64,000 nucleotides of DNA from CAWARU01 sp963784575 (GCA_963784575.1 CAWARU010000001.1:1860001-1924000), one strand, 5' to 3'; counted from the stretch's first letter, positions 1-9,696 are shown. A program made the numbers and translations. The notes: a model not told the origin generated them from the letters alone.

Positions 1-755
1 AAGCACTCGGTTTTGGAACAGAACGATTAGAAGCCGCCTTGCAGCGAAATTTTCCAGATCAATCCATCGTGCGTATCGATAGAGACACCACACGACGAAA
101 AGGCACCCTCAAAGAAGCAGTCGATCGTGTCACAAAAGGCGAGGCACACATTTTGCTTGGCACCCAAATGATTGCCAAAGGTCATCATTTTCCAAATGTT
201 ACTCTGGTAGCGGTGCTTGATATAGACAATGCTCTTTTCAGCAGCGATTTTAGGAGTCTTGAAAAATTAGGACAATTATTAACTCAAGTTGCGGGTCGCG
301 CAGGGCGTGCGGCTCGCCTTGGCACCTGTATTTTGCAAACTTGCCATCCTGAGCATCCCTTGCTGAATACTCTGCTGGATAAGGGCTACCATCATTTTGC
401 AGAATCTCTGCTTTCTGAACGTCTTAACTGCAATTTGCCGCCGTTTAGCCATCAAGCATTGATTCGGGTTGAGTCAAAGAAAAATGAGTATGCATTCAGT
501 TTTTTGAAGGATTTAAAGAAATTCCTTCACAATACGCCAAATACTTTTACTTTAGCGAATTTTCACATCATGGGCCCAGTGCCCGCTTTAATGGAAAAAC
601 GCGCCGGCCTGTATCGGGCACAACTATTATTGCAATCCAGTGAACGTTCATTGCTGCAAAAAAACTTGAAAAAGCTTGTCGTACATGCTGCCGCACATCC
701 ATTGTCTGGAAAAATTAAGTGGAATGTTGATGTGGATCCGATAGAGATGTCTTAA
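1..755 (+). CDS. priA: Primosomal protein N' (PriA helicase), C-terminal part, cut by the window edge
   Basis: This is the 3' third of PriA, the 3'-to-5' DNA helicase that restarts collapsed replication forks. The frame is open to the left edge, so the protein starts outside the window; the apparent TTG start at 39 lies inside the conserved helicase core. Visible PriA motifs are GTERLE at the edge, RIDRDTTRRKG, LLGTQMIAKGHHFPNVTLVAVLD (helicase motif V region) and LTQVAGRAGRA (motif VI, arginine finger). The remaining roughly 150 residues match the usual PriA C-terminal domain, ending in NVDVDP. The gene ends at TAA 753-755, inside a 22-bp tandem duplication. Recognition is by eye from motif strings; confidence is high. 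Confidence 0.93.
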   Translation, partial: ALGFGTERLEAALQRNFPDQSIVRIDRDTTRRKGTLKEAVDRVTKGEAHILLGTQMIAKGHHFPNVTLVAVLDIDNALFSSDFRSLEKLGQLLTQVAGRAGRAARLGTCILQTCHPEHPLLNTLLDKGYHHFAESLLSERLNCNLPPFSHQALIRVESKKNEYAFSFLKDLKKFLHNTPNTFTLANFHIMGPVPALMEKRAGLYRAQLLLQSSERSLLQKNLKKLVVHAAAHPLSGKIKWNVDVDPIEMS

Positions 756-781
756 TTATCCGATAGAGATGGTCTTAATTA
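738..781. repeat. 22-bp tandem duplication at the priA 3' end
   Basis: The segment 738-759, beginning CCGATAGAGATG, is repeated at 760-781 with one base changed or inserted. Copy 1 carries the priA stop codon, and copy 2 carries the stop codon of the convergent 179-aa gene. It looks like a simple local duplication that gives each convergent gene its own stop. Confidence 0.8.
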
Positions 782-1318
782 AAGGCGAGAGGGTTTATCT
801 TTTCCACGCACAGCATCAACTTCGAGCACGCCAGCATCTACAAATGGCTTCTTATCTAGAGTAGAATATTTTGTCGCAATATTTTGTAGAGAACGATTTA
901 ACGCTTGTGAAGCCAGTATTATCGGATCAATACTGAGATCACTAGTCGTTTTCTGTGAAAATAGATCTTTATTTTTTTCAACAACTTTAACAATCTCATC
1001 AATTAATTCCTTCCAATTTGTATCAGATTTTCCTATAACGATTGGATTATGTTTGGAATCAAAGGAAAAATATGTACTTGTTCCAGTATATTTGATAATT
1101 AAATTATGGATCTCTTCATACGCTTTTATTTTATCTGATGTTCTATGTTGTACCAATTTGCTCGCAAAAGAAGGATCTCTTATTGCAGCTTCAATTCTGG
1201 TATTATGTTTTACCTTTGAAATCTCGCTCATTTGTCTAGCAACCTCAATTAAAAATTGCCTACCAGGTACTGGGTGGTCATCTATTTTTTCGGGAACCTG
1301 CTCGTAATGTACTGACAT
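779..1318 (-). CDS. Hypothetical 179-aa protein, effector-like
   Basis: I recognise no family. The start is well supported: a strong Shine-Dalgarno (AAGGAGGAGAAC) directly precedes ATG at 1318. The protein is hydrophilic and charged, with no signal peptide or membrane segment visible. The central part (residues about 40-130) looks helical, with DKIKAYEEIHNLIIKYTG and ELIDEIVKVVEKNKDLF. It is convergent with priA and lies downstream of the 1405-aa ankyrin gene on the same strand, 227 bp away. The style (short, charged, next to ankyrin genes) is common for secreted host-interaction proteins in intracellular bacteria, but that is inference only. Confidence 0.6.
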   Translation of the reverse strand: MSVHYEQVPEKIDDHPVPGRQFLIEVARQMSEISKVKHNTRIEAAIRDPSFASKLVQHRTSDKIKAYEEIHNLIIKYTGTSTYFSFDSKHNPIVIGKSDTNWKELIDEIVKVVEKNKDLFSQKTTSDLSIDPIILASQALNRSLQNIATKYSTLDKKPFVDAGVLEVDAVRGKDKPSRL

Positions 1319-1545
1319 GTTCTCCTCCTTTTGTTTGTTGTTGTGTACTTTGTAGAAACATTTATTGTGTATAAGAAATTAATGGACAATTAAAAAAACA
1401 ATTCAATATTGTGTTACTAGATTTTGACCAAATTGTTTTATTAAAGTTTCCTGGTAAATAGAACGTGGTAAATAGAATAAGCAATAAATTGTAAGAATAA
1501 TAAATCACTGAATTTAATCTAAATCAAATGAAAACAACTGGAAAC

Positions 1546-4500
1546 TTAAACAGTTTTCGGTATAGACATAGAAGGAACTTGTGATATTCTCAGAGCATCG
1601 GAAATTGAATCTGAAATTCTAACGGAATAAGCAGGTGTATAACCTGCGGCAGCACCAACGCCACCGCCGCTACCTTGTCTGAGATTTTTGACTTCATCCT
1701 TCATCTTCAAAATAGCATCTTTTTTCATCATTGGAACTCGCAAGCAATCCTGAACAAAATTTCGAACCGCTGGCTTCCATGCTTGATCATGATGCCGATA
1801 ACATTGTCCAAAGGTGGGCAAGTATTTTCCATAGCGGCTTTTACTAAGATGCGCAGCATATTTCGAACGCGCGCTTGCTTCATTATCTTGAATCTCTTTC
1901 CAATAGGTACATAAGCGTTGCAAACTCCAACCAACCGCCATATAAAAATTTGGATTTTGGGTAAGTTCTTCTGCTTTGCCTTGTTCACGGTGTTCTTGAA
2001 TATATTTCTCAAAACCAGCAAGTTCATCTAAGGATTTTTTGATCATTTCATCTGCGCGCTTGATCTCGAAAGGTGGAATATCAATAGCATGCAAACTTTC
2101 TAAAATTCCTGGTACAGTTTGATCTGAAACTGCAATTTTTAATGGCACATCGATATCTTTCAGGGACAATTTCCCTTGATTCTTACGTAAATTCTCTTCA
2201 GAGATTTTGGTCATTTTCTCGCAAATATCACAAACAATTTTAATGAAACTTCGCTCATCCACTTGGCTCTCATCCAATATTTTTCGCACCCCATCTTCAT
2301 TTTTAAATAGTATGGTGCGTATACGAGCAGGCCACTCTTCTTTTAATCCTCTGCGTGTTTCAAAGGCTTGCGCCAAGGCTCCTTTGCTGCTGTTAATGTC
2401 AATCAAGAGTTCCATAGCGTTAAGGGCTGGTTTATCGCCTGATTTATTGCCTGGTTTATCGCCTTGTTTATCACCACGTTCAGGTGGATGCGCCCCTAAA
2501 GAAAGATCAGATAAATTTGCTACCGTTTCACTTAAAGTCGCCCTTCCCTCTTTAGCATGATGCCGATTTAATACCCCAAGCACATCCGATGCCCGACCTA
2601 AGGTATGATGCCGAGGTCTCAAAGGATCGTGTGCCATGATAGAATCAGACTGTTCAAAATACTTCGAAGATAACTGGGGCAACTCTGATTCGGTTAAAAT
2701 TTTGGGTGTTCCCAAAGGTTTCACATCCGTTCGCAAAGCAACTTGCTCTTGCTCTCTCTCCAACTCTGCGGCGATGTTCTTAGCCTGCTTCTCTGTTTCA
2801 GAGACTTCGGATCTTGATTGAACCAAAGTTTCGTTTACTATTTTTTTATCATCAATTCCTTCATTTTTGAGTTTTTGGATCTGATTTTTATCTAAAATTC
2901 CGTGTCCTTGCTTTGCTGCCTGCCCTTTTTTCTTAGTCTTCTGTTGCTTTTTCTTTTCTCGCTTATCCCGAGCAGTTGATTGACTTTGAATACCGGGAAT
3001 GCCTGCAGCAATATTTGCAATAGTAGATTTTAGTATACTCAATTTTTTTGTTATATTTTCTTCCTGTAGGGTACCCAGATCTCTTATGCGTTGAATCGCA
3101 ACTTTAATTCTCGCTTCTTCATTGGAAGCCAAATCTTCCTTTAATTTTTTTCGCTCAGTAACTATCCTTTCTAACTGCACTTTGCAGTTTTTGCGTAGCA
3201 ATGTGGTTTCTTTATCAGATCCTAAATGCTGCTTCGCAAGTAATGCCAAGCCGTCTAAAACTTCCCAATCTTTTTGTACTTTTCTGATTTCAGTCAACAA
3301 CTGTGCTAAGGCATCTTCCTTAAGGTTCTTGAGTTTTCTTTCCTCTTCTAGAGCCCTACCTTCTTCTGATCTCTGTTGAAGTAGTTTTGCAAAACCCGGT
3401 TCTGAGATTTCTTTCTCAACCAAGAATGCTTGAATGCCTGCTTTCGAAAGTGTAAGTTCATAGGCCACCTTCTTGATAATAATGGAAATACAGAGAGAAC
3501 CATCTGTTGCAAAGAAAAAAACTTTGCAAGTTTTTAATAAGAGATCAGCAAATTTATCGATCTTGCTTCTGATAATTTCTGGGTAATCATGGTATAGCTT
3601 ATTTTTTAGAACCAACACTCTAATATCAAGATTACGAAAATTCGACAAAATAAAGAAGGGCGGAGAAGTTTCTTCAGGATTGAATCCCTGATTAACATTA
3701 ACCATCTCTAAAAGTTCGCGGATGCGATCAACATCGTTCAAAAATGTTAAATAAAAACATAGCTCTGCTCGAACTCTCATTGCCTCTGCTTTTGCGCCTA
3801 GAGAGCGAAGTTGCTGAATGGTTTTAGGATCAGTCGTCACTTCAATAGCAGTATTGCCAGCATTATTTCTGGCTTCGAGATCAAGTTTTGTTCTTCTGGC
3901 CAGTAATTGTATAATTGCAGATTGATTATGGAAGGCTGCCCAGTGAAGAGCAGTGTCTCCTTCTTGGTCCTTTATATCAACTGAAGCACCAGCACTTAAT
4001 AATAATTCGGCGCAGTCTAAATGTCCTTTTGAACAAGCGCGCATCAAGGCTGTTTCACCCCTGGAATCTTGATCATTAATATGCGCAAAAGCGCCGGCTT
4101 CAAGCAATAAGCCTACGATTTCGGCATGTCCTCTTAAAGTGGCCGACATTAATGGGGTATATCCTTCTCTGGAAACTTGTGTGACATTTACCTTTCTAAT
4201 CAGTAATTTTCTGACGGCGTCTGTATTGCCAAATCTACAGGCCATCAGCAAAATACTGAATTCGTCTTCAACCAATAAATTGAGATTGACCCCTTCAGCC
4301 AGCATATCAAAATATTCAAGATGATTTACCGCAACCGCAATTTTTAAGGCGCTGATCTTCATTTTTGCTAATTTTTCTGCTTCTACTTCCCTTGCTTGCT
4401 GGGAATTTAACAATGTCTTCATCAATGCAATATTTTTTGAGTGCACGGCCAAATCGAAAACATTACCTAAGCATTCACCTTCTGACTCATAGACAGGGAT

Positions 4501-5763
4501 GTCCACTGCAGCCCCTGCCTGTAACAAAAGAACTGTCATTGGGATATTTTGAGATTCCACAGCTATGCCTAAGGCTGTATGGTACCAATAGATTTTTCTG
4601 TCATCACTGATCTTCTCTCTCTTGACCACTGCATTAACATCTGCTTTTGCTTTTAACAATCTCGCTGCGATTTCGATATGGCCGCCGACAACAGCAGCCT
4701 GCAAGGCATTACCGAGTTTGGTATTTTTATTGACATCAGCTCTGTTTGCTAATAAAAATTCAACACATTCCATTTTTCCATTCCGTGCGGCACACATGAG
4801 CGCTGTATTGCCCTTCTCGTCTACTTCGTTCTGAAGAGCCCCTGCTTGCACAAGGAATTTGAGCATAGCGATCCGACCCATCTGTGCGGCAGCATTTGCA
4901 GGGAAAGTCTCACCCGTCAGTCTCTTGACATTAAATTTTTTTGAAACACACAGAATTTTGAACATCGGCAAATCGCCTCGCGATATTACCAGTCCTAAAG
5001 GAATATCATTCGGATCGGCACCTTGCTTTATCAAAATTTCTGCAACAGCCATCTCCTCTTTGAGAACAGCTAAATGTAATAAGCTGATACCTTCTTCAGC
5101 AGGAACTGTTCTAAGCTTCGCATCGATGGAAAATTCTGGTTGAGTCACAAAATATTTCAAAATATCAGGCTTTTTTTTCATTAATGCGATATGGCTTGCA
5201 CCGTTGAGATGATTGTCGTCCGTGATTTCCTTTGCACCATATTTAACCAATAATTGCACCATTTCAAGGTCGCCAAATTCTGCAGCCAATTTCAAAGGAT
5301 GCACACTTTCTTCTGTACCGATGATATTCGGATCTGCTTTATTTTTTAGCAACAGTAGCGCTATCTCTTTAGATTTTTTTAAATCAGTATCTGATAATAT
5401 TTGTAAATACGGGCCATCTGTGGCGATAGGTTTAAGTGCATAGTGTAAAGCTGTCCACCCTGCACTACTTTTCAAATTAGGTTGTGCGCCTCTAGAAAGT
5501 AATAACTTCACTGCTTCTGTGTGACCATAGTAAGCAGCCTTCATTAAAGGGGTTGAGAGCGGTGATTCTATGCCGCAGGTATCTGGAGATACTCTCGCTA
5601 ACATAATCTTTATGCTATTGATATCACCTATTGACGCTCCGTGGCAGAGACAGGCTCCGGGATCTTTTTGAAATGTTTCCATGATACTCAAAACACCCTG
5701 TAATCTTTCAGGTGTTGTGTTCATAAATCGAAGAGCATCCATTAAGTTTTTAGGTGCGCTCAT
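1546..5763 (-). CDS. Large ankyrin-repeat protein (1405 aa) with coiled coil and C-terminal helical domain
   Basis: Residues about 30-660 are a long array of ankyrin repeats, recognisable by repeated units such as STPLMKAAYYGHTEAVKLLL, GNTALMCAARNGKMECVEFL and GETALMRACSKGHLDCAELL. Residues about 790-960 are highly charged and probably coiled coil, followed by a lysine-rich patch near residue 950 (RDKREKKKQQKTKKKGQ) that resembles a nuclear-localisation type basic cluster. The C-terminal about 200 residues form a helical region that shares a pattern (NP-F...G..L.RL..Y...E......YRH) with the end of the 1109-aa ankyrin protein at 25631-28960. An SD (GGAG, 8 nt before ATG) supports the start. 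No signal peptide is seen. Such proteins usually bind host proteins after secretion by a type IV (Dot/Icm-like) system; secretion is inference. Confidence 0.85.
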   Translation of the reverse strand: MSAPKNLMDALRFMNTTPERLQGVLSIMETFQKDPGACLCHGASIGDINSIKIMLARVSPDTCGIESPLSTPLMKAAYYGHTEAVKLLLSRGAQPNLKSSAGWTALHYALKPIATDGPYLQILSDTDLKKSKEIALLLLKNKADPNIIGTEESVHPLKLAAEFGDLEMVQLLVKYGAKEITDDNHLNGASHIALMKKKPDILKYFVTQPEFSIDAKLRTVPAEEGISLLHLAVLKEEMAVAEILIKQGADPNDIPLGLVISRGDLPMFKILCVSKKFNVKRLTGETFPANAAAQMGRIAMLKFLVQAGALQNEVDEKGNTALMCAARNGKMECVEFLLANRADVNKNTKLGNALQAAVVGGHIEIAARLLKAKADVNAVVKREKISDDRKIYWYHTALGIAVESQNIPMTVLLLQAGAAVDIPVYESEGECLGNVFDLAVHSKNIALMKTLLNSQQAREVEAEKLAKMKISALKIAVAVNHLEYFDMLAEGVNLNLLVEDEFSILLMACRFGNTDAVRKLLIRKVNVTQVSREGYTPLMSATLRGHAEIVGLLLEAGAFAHINDQDSRGETALMRACSKGHLDCAELLLSAGASVDIKDQEGDTALHWAAFHNQSAIIQLLARRTKLDLEARNNAGNTAIEVTTDPKTIQQLRSLGAKAEAMRVRAELCFYLTFLNDVDRIRELLEMVNVNQGFNPEETSPPFFILSNFRNLDIRVLVLKNKLYHDYPEIIRSKIDKFADLLLKTCKVFFFATDGSLCISIIIKKVAYELTLSKAGIQAFLVEKEISEPGFAKLLQQRSEEGRALEEERKLKNLKEDALAQLLTEIRKVQKDWEVLDGLALLAKQHLGSDKETTLLRKNCKVQLERIVTERKKLKEDLASNEEARIKVAIQRIRDLGTLQEENITKKLSILKSTIANIAAGIPGIQSQSTARDKREKKKQQKTKKKGQAAKQGHGILDKNQIQKLKNEGIDDKKIVNETLVQSRSEVSETEKQAKNIAAELEREQEQVALRTDVKPLGTPKILTESELPQLSSKYFEQSDSIMAHDPLRPRHHTLGRASDVLGVLNRHHAKEGRATLSETVANLSDLSLGAHPPERGDKQGDKPGNKSGDKPALNAMELLIDINSSKGALAQAFETRRGLKEEWPARIRTILFKNEDGVRKILDESQVDERSFIKIVCDICEKMTKISEENLRKNQGKLSLKDIDVPLKIAVSDQTVPGILESLHAIDIPPFEIKRADEMIKKSLDELAGFEKYIQEHREQGKAEELTQNPNFYMAVGWSLQRLCTYWKEIQDNEASARSKYAAHLSKSRYGKYLPTFGQCYRHHDQAWKPAVRNFVQDCLRVPMMKKDAILKMKDEVKNLRQGSGGGVGAAAGYTPAYSVRISDSISDALRISQVPSMSIPKTV

Positions 5764-5863
5764 ATTACTACTCCAAAATTATAATAATTAATGCAATGGG
5801 TAAATTAAAATGCAAGAACCCGATTTTTTTGGATTCCAGCTAGAGGCGGGAATCCAATTGTTA

Positions 5864-6838
5864 TTATCTGTCTTTTGCTTTTGGATCTGTCTTCCTAGCT
5901 TCACGAACGTCTTTATCAGCAAGAGCAGTGTCCACCTCTATCCGTACTTCAGGATTTTGATCTGAACCAGATGCTGTCGCTGTCGCAGACTGCGCAGCAG
6001 ACCGAAGCGGGGTAAATTCTGCAGCTTTTTCCGAAGTCCGCGCTTGCTTGTCCAATTCAAGTTTCAAAATTCCAGAGTGGCTCGAATCTGCCTCTTTCTC
6101 GAGCTTAGATGAGCTTAAAGCTTCACGTCTCCATATCTCCAATTGCATCCTAGCTGCCATCTCGCACTGTTCATCGCCGCGCTTCAATTTCTCAATATCA
6201 ATTCCTACCTTACTCAGCTGTTCAATCGCTTCCAATGCTCTTTTGGTATCTACCAGATCTTTATTGTGAATGTATTCTAGCGCATTGACAGTTTTTAAAT
6301 TGCTGCCTTTGTGCCAATCTGGCCAAAAAGATCGCTGCCAGGGTAAAAAGAGTTCACCGACAACAAAATTAGGATCCTCCGGCTTTTTATTCAAATCAAC
6401 CAATACGATTGTTAAGGGTTTCCCAATAGGACCTCCAATTTTCTGTGTTGCTGGATTAAAAACGGATTCTTCATAGGTCTCAGAGGCTCTTGCTTGAATC
6501 CAAGCACGTGCATGATATTCTGTATCAGAATATAACTTTCTTTGATCACTATCTTTGCAATGATTAATATTTTCGTAATGCTTTCCTTTCCTTAAACTTC
6601 GAGCAGTGCTTCGCTTTCCTTGCTCTTTCCAAATTTTGTTATTGAAATCGTATTCTTCAATATCACGAAAACCTGCTGGTGCCAAGCGATTTCCTTTAAA
6701 CCAATCTCTCCCTGGTTCTCGTAAATCTTCTTCGTCAATTTGTTCATCTGGCAATGTTAAAAAATGGTATTGTCCATTTTCATCAATATGTGCATAGACT
6801 TCTAATAATTTCTTGGTTTCAGGTTTTGGCAGACTCAT
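5864..6838 (-). CDS. Hypothetical 324-aa protein, soluble, effector-like
   Basis: No family recognised. The start ATG at 6838 has a good SD (CAGGAG about 9 nt upstream). The N-terminal 200 residues are rich in aromatic and charged residues (HIDENGQYHFLTLPDEQ, FLPWQRSFWPDWHKGSN) and look like a folded globular domain. The last about 80 residues are Ser/Ala/Lys-rich and probably disordered (SAAQSATATASG). No membrane segments are visible. It is the first of three same-strand accessory genes (5864-6838, 1546-5763, 779-1318), each with its own SD and separated by 100-230 bp, so they could be co-transcribed or independent. The bases 5764-5863 hold no further feature I can see. Confidence 0.6.
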   Translation of the reverse strand: MSLPKPETKKLLEVYAHIDENGQYHFLTLPDEQIDEEDLREPGRDWFKGNRLAPAGFRDIEEYDFNNKIWKEQGKRSTARSLRKGKHYENINHCKDSDQRKLYSDTEYHARAWIQARASETYEESVFNPATQKIGGPIGKPLTIVLVDLNKKPEDPNFVVGELFLPWQRSFWPDWHKGSNLKTVNALEYIHNKDLVDTKRALEAIEQLSKVGIDIEKLKRGDEQCEMAARMQLEIWRREALSSSKLEKEADSSHSGILKLELDKQARTSEKAAEFTPLRSAAQSATATASGSDQNPEVRIEVDTALADKDVREARKTDPKAKDR

Positions 6839-6958
6839 ATATAAAAACTCCTGGTTATTTAACTAATTTTAAAAATAAACTAACCCACGACAGTTACGAA
6901 GTACCTCGAACGAAGTCTTTCAGAAGCAATTTTACCACTTCATAAGGTTTTTTCCCAG

Positions 6959-6991
6959 AAAAAAAAGGGGGCGTATATGCCCCCTTTTTTT
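6959..6991 (-). terminator. Strong intrinsic terminator, serves the ATP/ADP translocase gene
   Basis: A GGGGGC stem at 6967-6972 pairs with GCCCCC at 6979-6984 across a short TATA loop, flanked by A and T runs, so the hairpin could work in both directions. On the minus strand it lies 60 bp after the translocase stop codon, the natural place for its terminator. No plus-strand gene reads into it. Confidence 0.9.
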
Positions 6992-7052
6992 CGACTTCTA
7001 GATACAAATAGATAAGTTGATTATCTTCTTGTTTCTAGACTTAAGTTTTGTT

Positions 7053-8567
7053 TTAAGCTCCTTTCTGTTCCACTTTCTTAAACTCTGTTTCGTTCAAGCC
7101 TTTGATAGCCCACATCCACACGGAGATAATGACAAGCATGATAACCGCGATATGTGGTGTCACCACAGACAAGGAACCAAAGATGGCGATGAGACCCAAT
7201 TGGACTCCTGAACCACCCGCTTTTCCTAAACGAGCGCCCACTGTATCAATGGCTGCTTTACCCTTCACTTTAGATTCCTGATCCAGCGGAATATACGCCA
7301 TTTCCTTGGTAGGATCAAAAAGCGCATACTTAGAGGCTTTAGTCATGATGTTTTGGATGGTACCAAATATCACTGCAAACATAAGCGGTGTCACACCTAA
7401 GGCAACAACATAGGGCGACAATGCATCTTTAAATATAACGAAGGTAAAGAATCCAATACCGGTTATCAGCAATACCACAGGTGTGATATATGCAGCTACC
7501 GCCCATCCAAAGCGTCGCATGACGTTACCAGTGACAAAAAGCATCATCAAGATGGTCACAATAGAAGTCCCTTTTTGATACCAAGCATTGAACACCAACA
7601 ATTCTCCTGGTGTTGGGTATTGCAGTTTTAATTGGGATTTCCAGGTTATCTCAACCAAGTTGATGATAATGTTATAGGAAAGTACGAGTAAAGCGATATA
7701 GAGCATATATCGGGATTTTGATAAGAATTTGAAGCTGTCGATAATAGACATCTTAGGCTTCTCTTTCTTCACCTTGGTTTGTTCTGAAGGATCATAGAAA
7801 CGTGGATCTGATAAGACATTTTTATTCATCCAACGATAAATGAGCATCACGATAATGCCTGCGATGATAGACATGCCCATCAAATAATTTAAGGATATTC
7901 CCAAGGTGTCTGAACCTGCTGGAGCGCCTTTAGCAATAGAATTCACCATATGAATCGCATCACCAGCTATGTAAAGTGCAAGGTTTGCCCCTAAACCAAA
8001 GAGTGCATAAAACCGCTTAGCTTCTGTCACTTTGGTGGTATCATTGGCAAAGCCCCAGAACAATAATGACAGTACGAAGCTGCCCCAAAGTTCTGCAAAG
8101 ATATAAAAGAGTGAAAATGTCCAATTTTTAAATGCCGCGATTAAGCCCCCTAAACCAGCTGGTAAAGTTGCGCTTAAATGATCTGCGAGTTCATAAGGCT
8201 GAATGTAGTCACGCATGGGATAGAGGACAAGAGCAAAAAGTAAAAAATATCCTATGAATATCATGGTCGTGGTATAGAATAATTTTTCCTTGCTTAAGAC
8301 ATTACTGAGTTTTGCATAAATCAGCATTAAGATAATAGCGGCAGGTACAACTCCGAAGACTTTCAAGAAAAGGAGTGTTTCAGCTCCAGAACCTGGCGCG
8401 GTAAGTACTAAGGCGTCCTTCACATTTCTTAAGGCACTGTATACAAAAGAAATGAAAAAGAACATTAAGAACATTGGAATGACTTTTTTCAGTTCATGAC
8501 TATGAATAGGCCAAAAAAAGGAACGCCATTTACCAAACTCTTTTTTAGGTGCAATTGCTTCGGACAT
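7053..8567 (-). CDS. ATP/ADP translocase (nucleotide transport protein, NTT/Tlc family)
   Basis: A 504-aa multi-pass inner-membrane carrier of the TLC/NTT family, which exchanges host ATP for bacterial ADP (some members import other nucleotides). The length is typical (about 500 aa) and about 11-12 hydrophobic segments are visible, starting with VIPMFLMFFFISFVYSALRN. Family-typical strings include RNVKDALVLTAPGSGAE near the N terminus, ELWGSFVLSLLFWGFAND in the middle, and LFDPTKEMAYIPLDQE followed by KVKGKAAIDTVGARLGK near the C terminus. The gene stands alone, with its own promoter upstream and a strong terminator downstream. The family is known from Rickettsia, Chlamydiae and other obligate intracellular bacteria, so it points to energy parasitism. 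Exact substrate specificity cannot be read from sequence. Confidence 0.93.
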   Translation of the reverse strand: MSEAIAPKKEFGKWRSFFWPIHSHELKKVIPMFLMFFFISFVYSALRNVKDALVLTAPGSGAETLLFLKVFGVVPAAIILMLIYAKLSNVLSKEKLFYTTTMIFIGYFLLFALVLYPMRDYIQPYELADHLSATLPAGLGGLIAAFKNWTFSLFYIFAELWGSFVLSLLFWGFANDTTKVTEAKRFYALFGLGANLALYIAGDAIHMVNSIAKGAPAGSDTLGISLNYLMGMSIIAGIIVMLIYRWMNKNVLSDPRFYDPSEQTKVKKEKPKMSIIDSFKFLSKSRYMLYIALLVLSYNIIINLVEITWKSQLKLQYPTPGELLVFNAWYQKGTSIVTILMMLFVTGNVMRRFGWAVAAYITPVVLLITGIGFFTFVIFKDALSPYVVALGVTPLMFAVIFGTIQNIMTKASKYALFDPTKEMAYIPLDQESKVKGKAAIDTVGARLGKAGGSGVQLGLIAIFGSLSVVTPHIAVIMLVIISVWMWAIKGLNETEFKKVEQKGA

Positions 8568-8604
8568 ATAATTTACCTCTTATTTACTGCTTTTTTAAAT
8601 GGAT

Positions 8605-8634
8605 ACTATATTATAGCTAGAATTTGCAAGTCAA
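8605..8634 (-). promoter_or_regulatory. Sigma70-type promoter for the ATP/ADP translocase
   Basis: On the minus strand a TTGACT -35 box (8629-8634) and a TATAGT -10 box (8605-8610) are separated by 18 bp, about 40 bp upstream of the translocase ATG. An overlapping TATAAT (8610-8615) would give a spacing of only 13. Confidence 0.6.
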
Positions 8635-8779
8635 AAACGTAACTACACGAGTTATGGTTGACGTTCTAACTAATTTTTATAGCTCTGATTATACCCGAAA
8701 TGGGCTAATCTTGTAAAGATGAAATTTGTTAGTTAGATATCACCTTAAATTTATCTTAAAAATCAAACTGATAGGCCAA

Positions 8780-8996
8780 GGGCCTGACAATTGACTCGCG
8801 CCATCCATGGCACTCGCCCGGAGGGCTCCGCTATTCAGCGTTTCCAAAACGGCTATCCTGCCGTTTTGTCGCTAGGTTGAGCCAGAAATCATTGATTTCT
8901 GAGCACCGTAGCGCAGTTTATATTGAAATAAATGAGCAACGGAGCACAAGAAATCAATGATTTATGGCCAACATAGTAGAATTGTCAACAGGCCCT
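8780..8996. repeat. Palindromic MITE-like element, copy 1 (interrupted)
   Basis: Copy 1 of a dispersed 144-bp element that is also at 10666-10809 and 58348-58491. Its right portion (8869-8996) appears identical to copy 3. Its left tip (8780-8792) is separated from the rest by about 76 bp of unrelated sequence (8793-8868), which itself contains a small hairpin (CAAAACGG...CCGTTTTG). The element is an imperfect inverted repeat over its whole length, with ends reading ...TGACAATTC and GAATTGTCAACAGGCCC. It ends against the rpiA stop codon. The rest of the 8568-8997 gap holds only the translocase promoter. Confidence 0.8.
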
Positions 8997-8997
8997 A

Positions 8998-9693
8998 CTA
9001 TTTGAGCAGTTTATTAATCAGCAGCTGATTAGCACCCAAAACCTTCATGCCGCTTTGAGTAGCAATTAATAGAATTTCAGGAATTCGAGCTGCAAATATG
9101 CCATTAGAAACGACACCCGGAATATTATTTAATACGACTTCCATTTTCATAGGTTCTAAAAGTTCCCAATTATAAACATCGAGAATAATATTGCCATTGT
9201 CTGTGATGAAATTTTCGCGATAAACAGGATTGCCGTTCAATTTCACGATTTCGCGCGCTACAAAGCTTCTTGCCATAGGAATGACTTCAATCGGAATAGG
9301 AAATTCTCCTAAAACACCACACAGTTTCGATTCATCCAAAATGCAAATAAACTGTTTTGCGGCCGTGGCGAGAATTTTTTCTCGGGTGAGAGCCCCTCCC
9401 CCACCTTTCACCAAAACGCGTTGTTTTGTGGCTGCATCAGCTCCATCGACGTAGAGTTCTAAATTCGAAACACTGTTAAAATCAATGACTGGGATGCCAT
9501 GGTCTTTTAGTCTTTTTTCTGTTGCAACAGAACTCGCGACAGCGCCTTCGATATCGTGCTTGATGCTCGCAAGTGCTTCAACAAAAAAATTGACGGTGCT
9601 GCCAGTTCCAACCCCCACAATAGAATGCTCTTCGACATAATCTAGCGCGGCTGCTGCAACGGCTTGTTTTAAATCATCTTGATTCATGGTCAT
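8998..9693 (-). CDS. rpiA: Ribose-5-phosphate isomerase A
   Basis: RpiA interconverts ribose-5-phosphate and ribulose-5-phosphate in the non-oxidative pentose phosphate pathway. The length of 231 aa is close to the usual 219. Conserved strings are GVGTGSTVNFF (phosphate loop), SSVATEKRL, YVDGAD, KGGGGALTREK, PIEVIPMARS and ILDVYNWELLEP. Residues that line up with the E. coli catalytic Asp81, Asp84, Lys94 and Glu103 are D83, D86, K96 and E105. The Glu that usually follows DGAD is Ala here. The gene starts 3 bp after the fau stop codon, so the two are translationally coupled. Two start codons (ATG ACC ATG) are possible. Confidence 0.95.
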   Translation of the reverse strand: MTMNQDDLKQAVAAAALDYVEEHSIVGVGTGSTVNFFVEALASIKHDIEGAVASSVATEKRLKDHGIPVIDFNSVSNLELYVDGADAATKQRVLVKGGGGALTREKILATAAKQFICILDESKLCGVLGEFPIPIEVIPMARSFVAREIVKLNGNPVYRENFITDNGNIILDVYNWELLEPMKMEVVLNNIPGVVSNGIFAARIPEILLIATQSGMKVLGANQLLINKLLK

Positions 9694-9696
9694 ACC

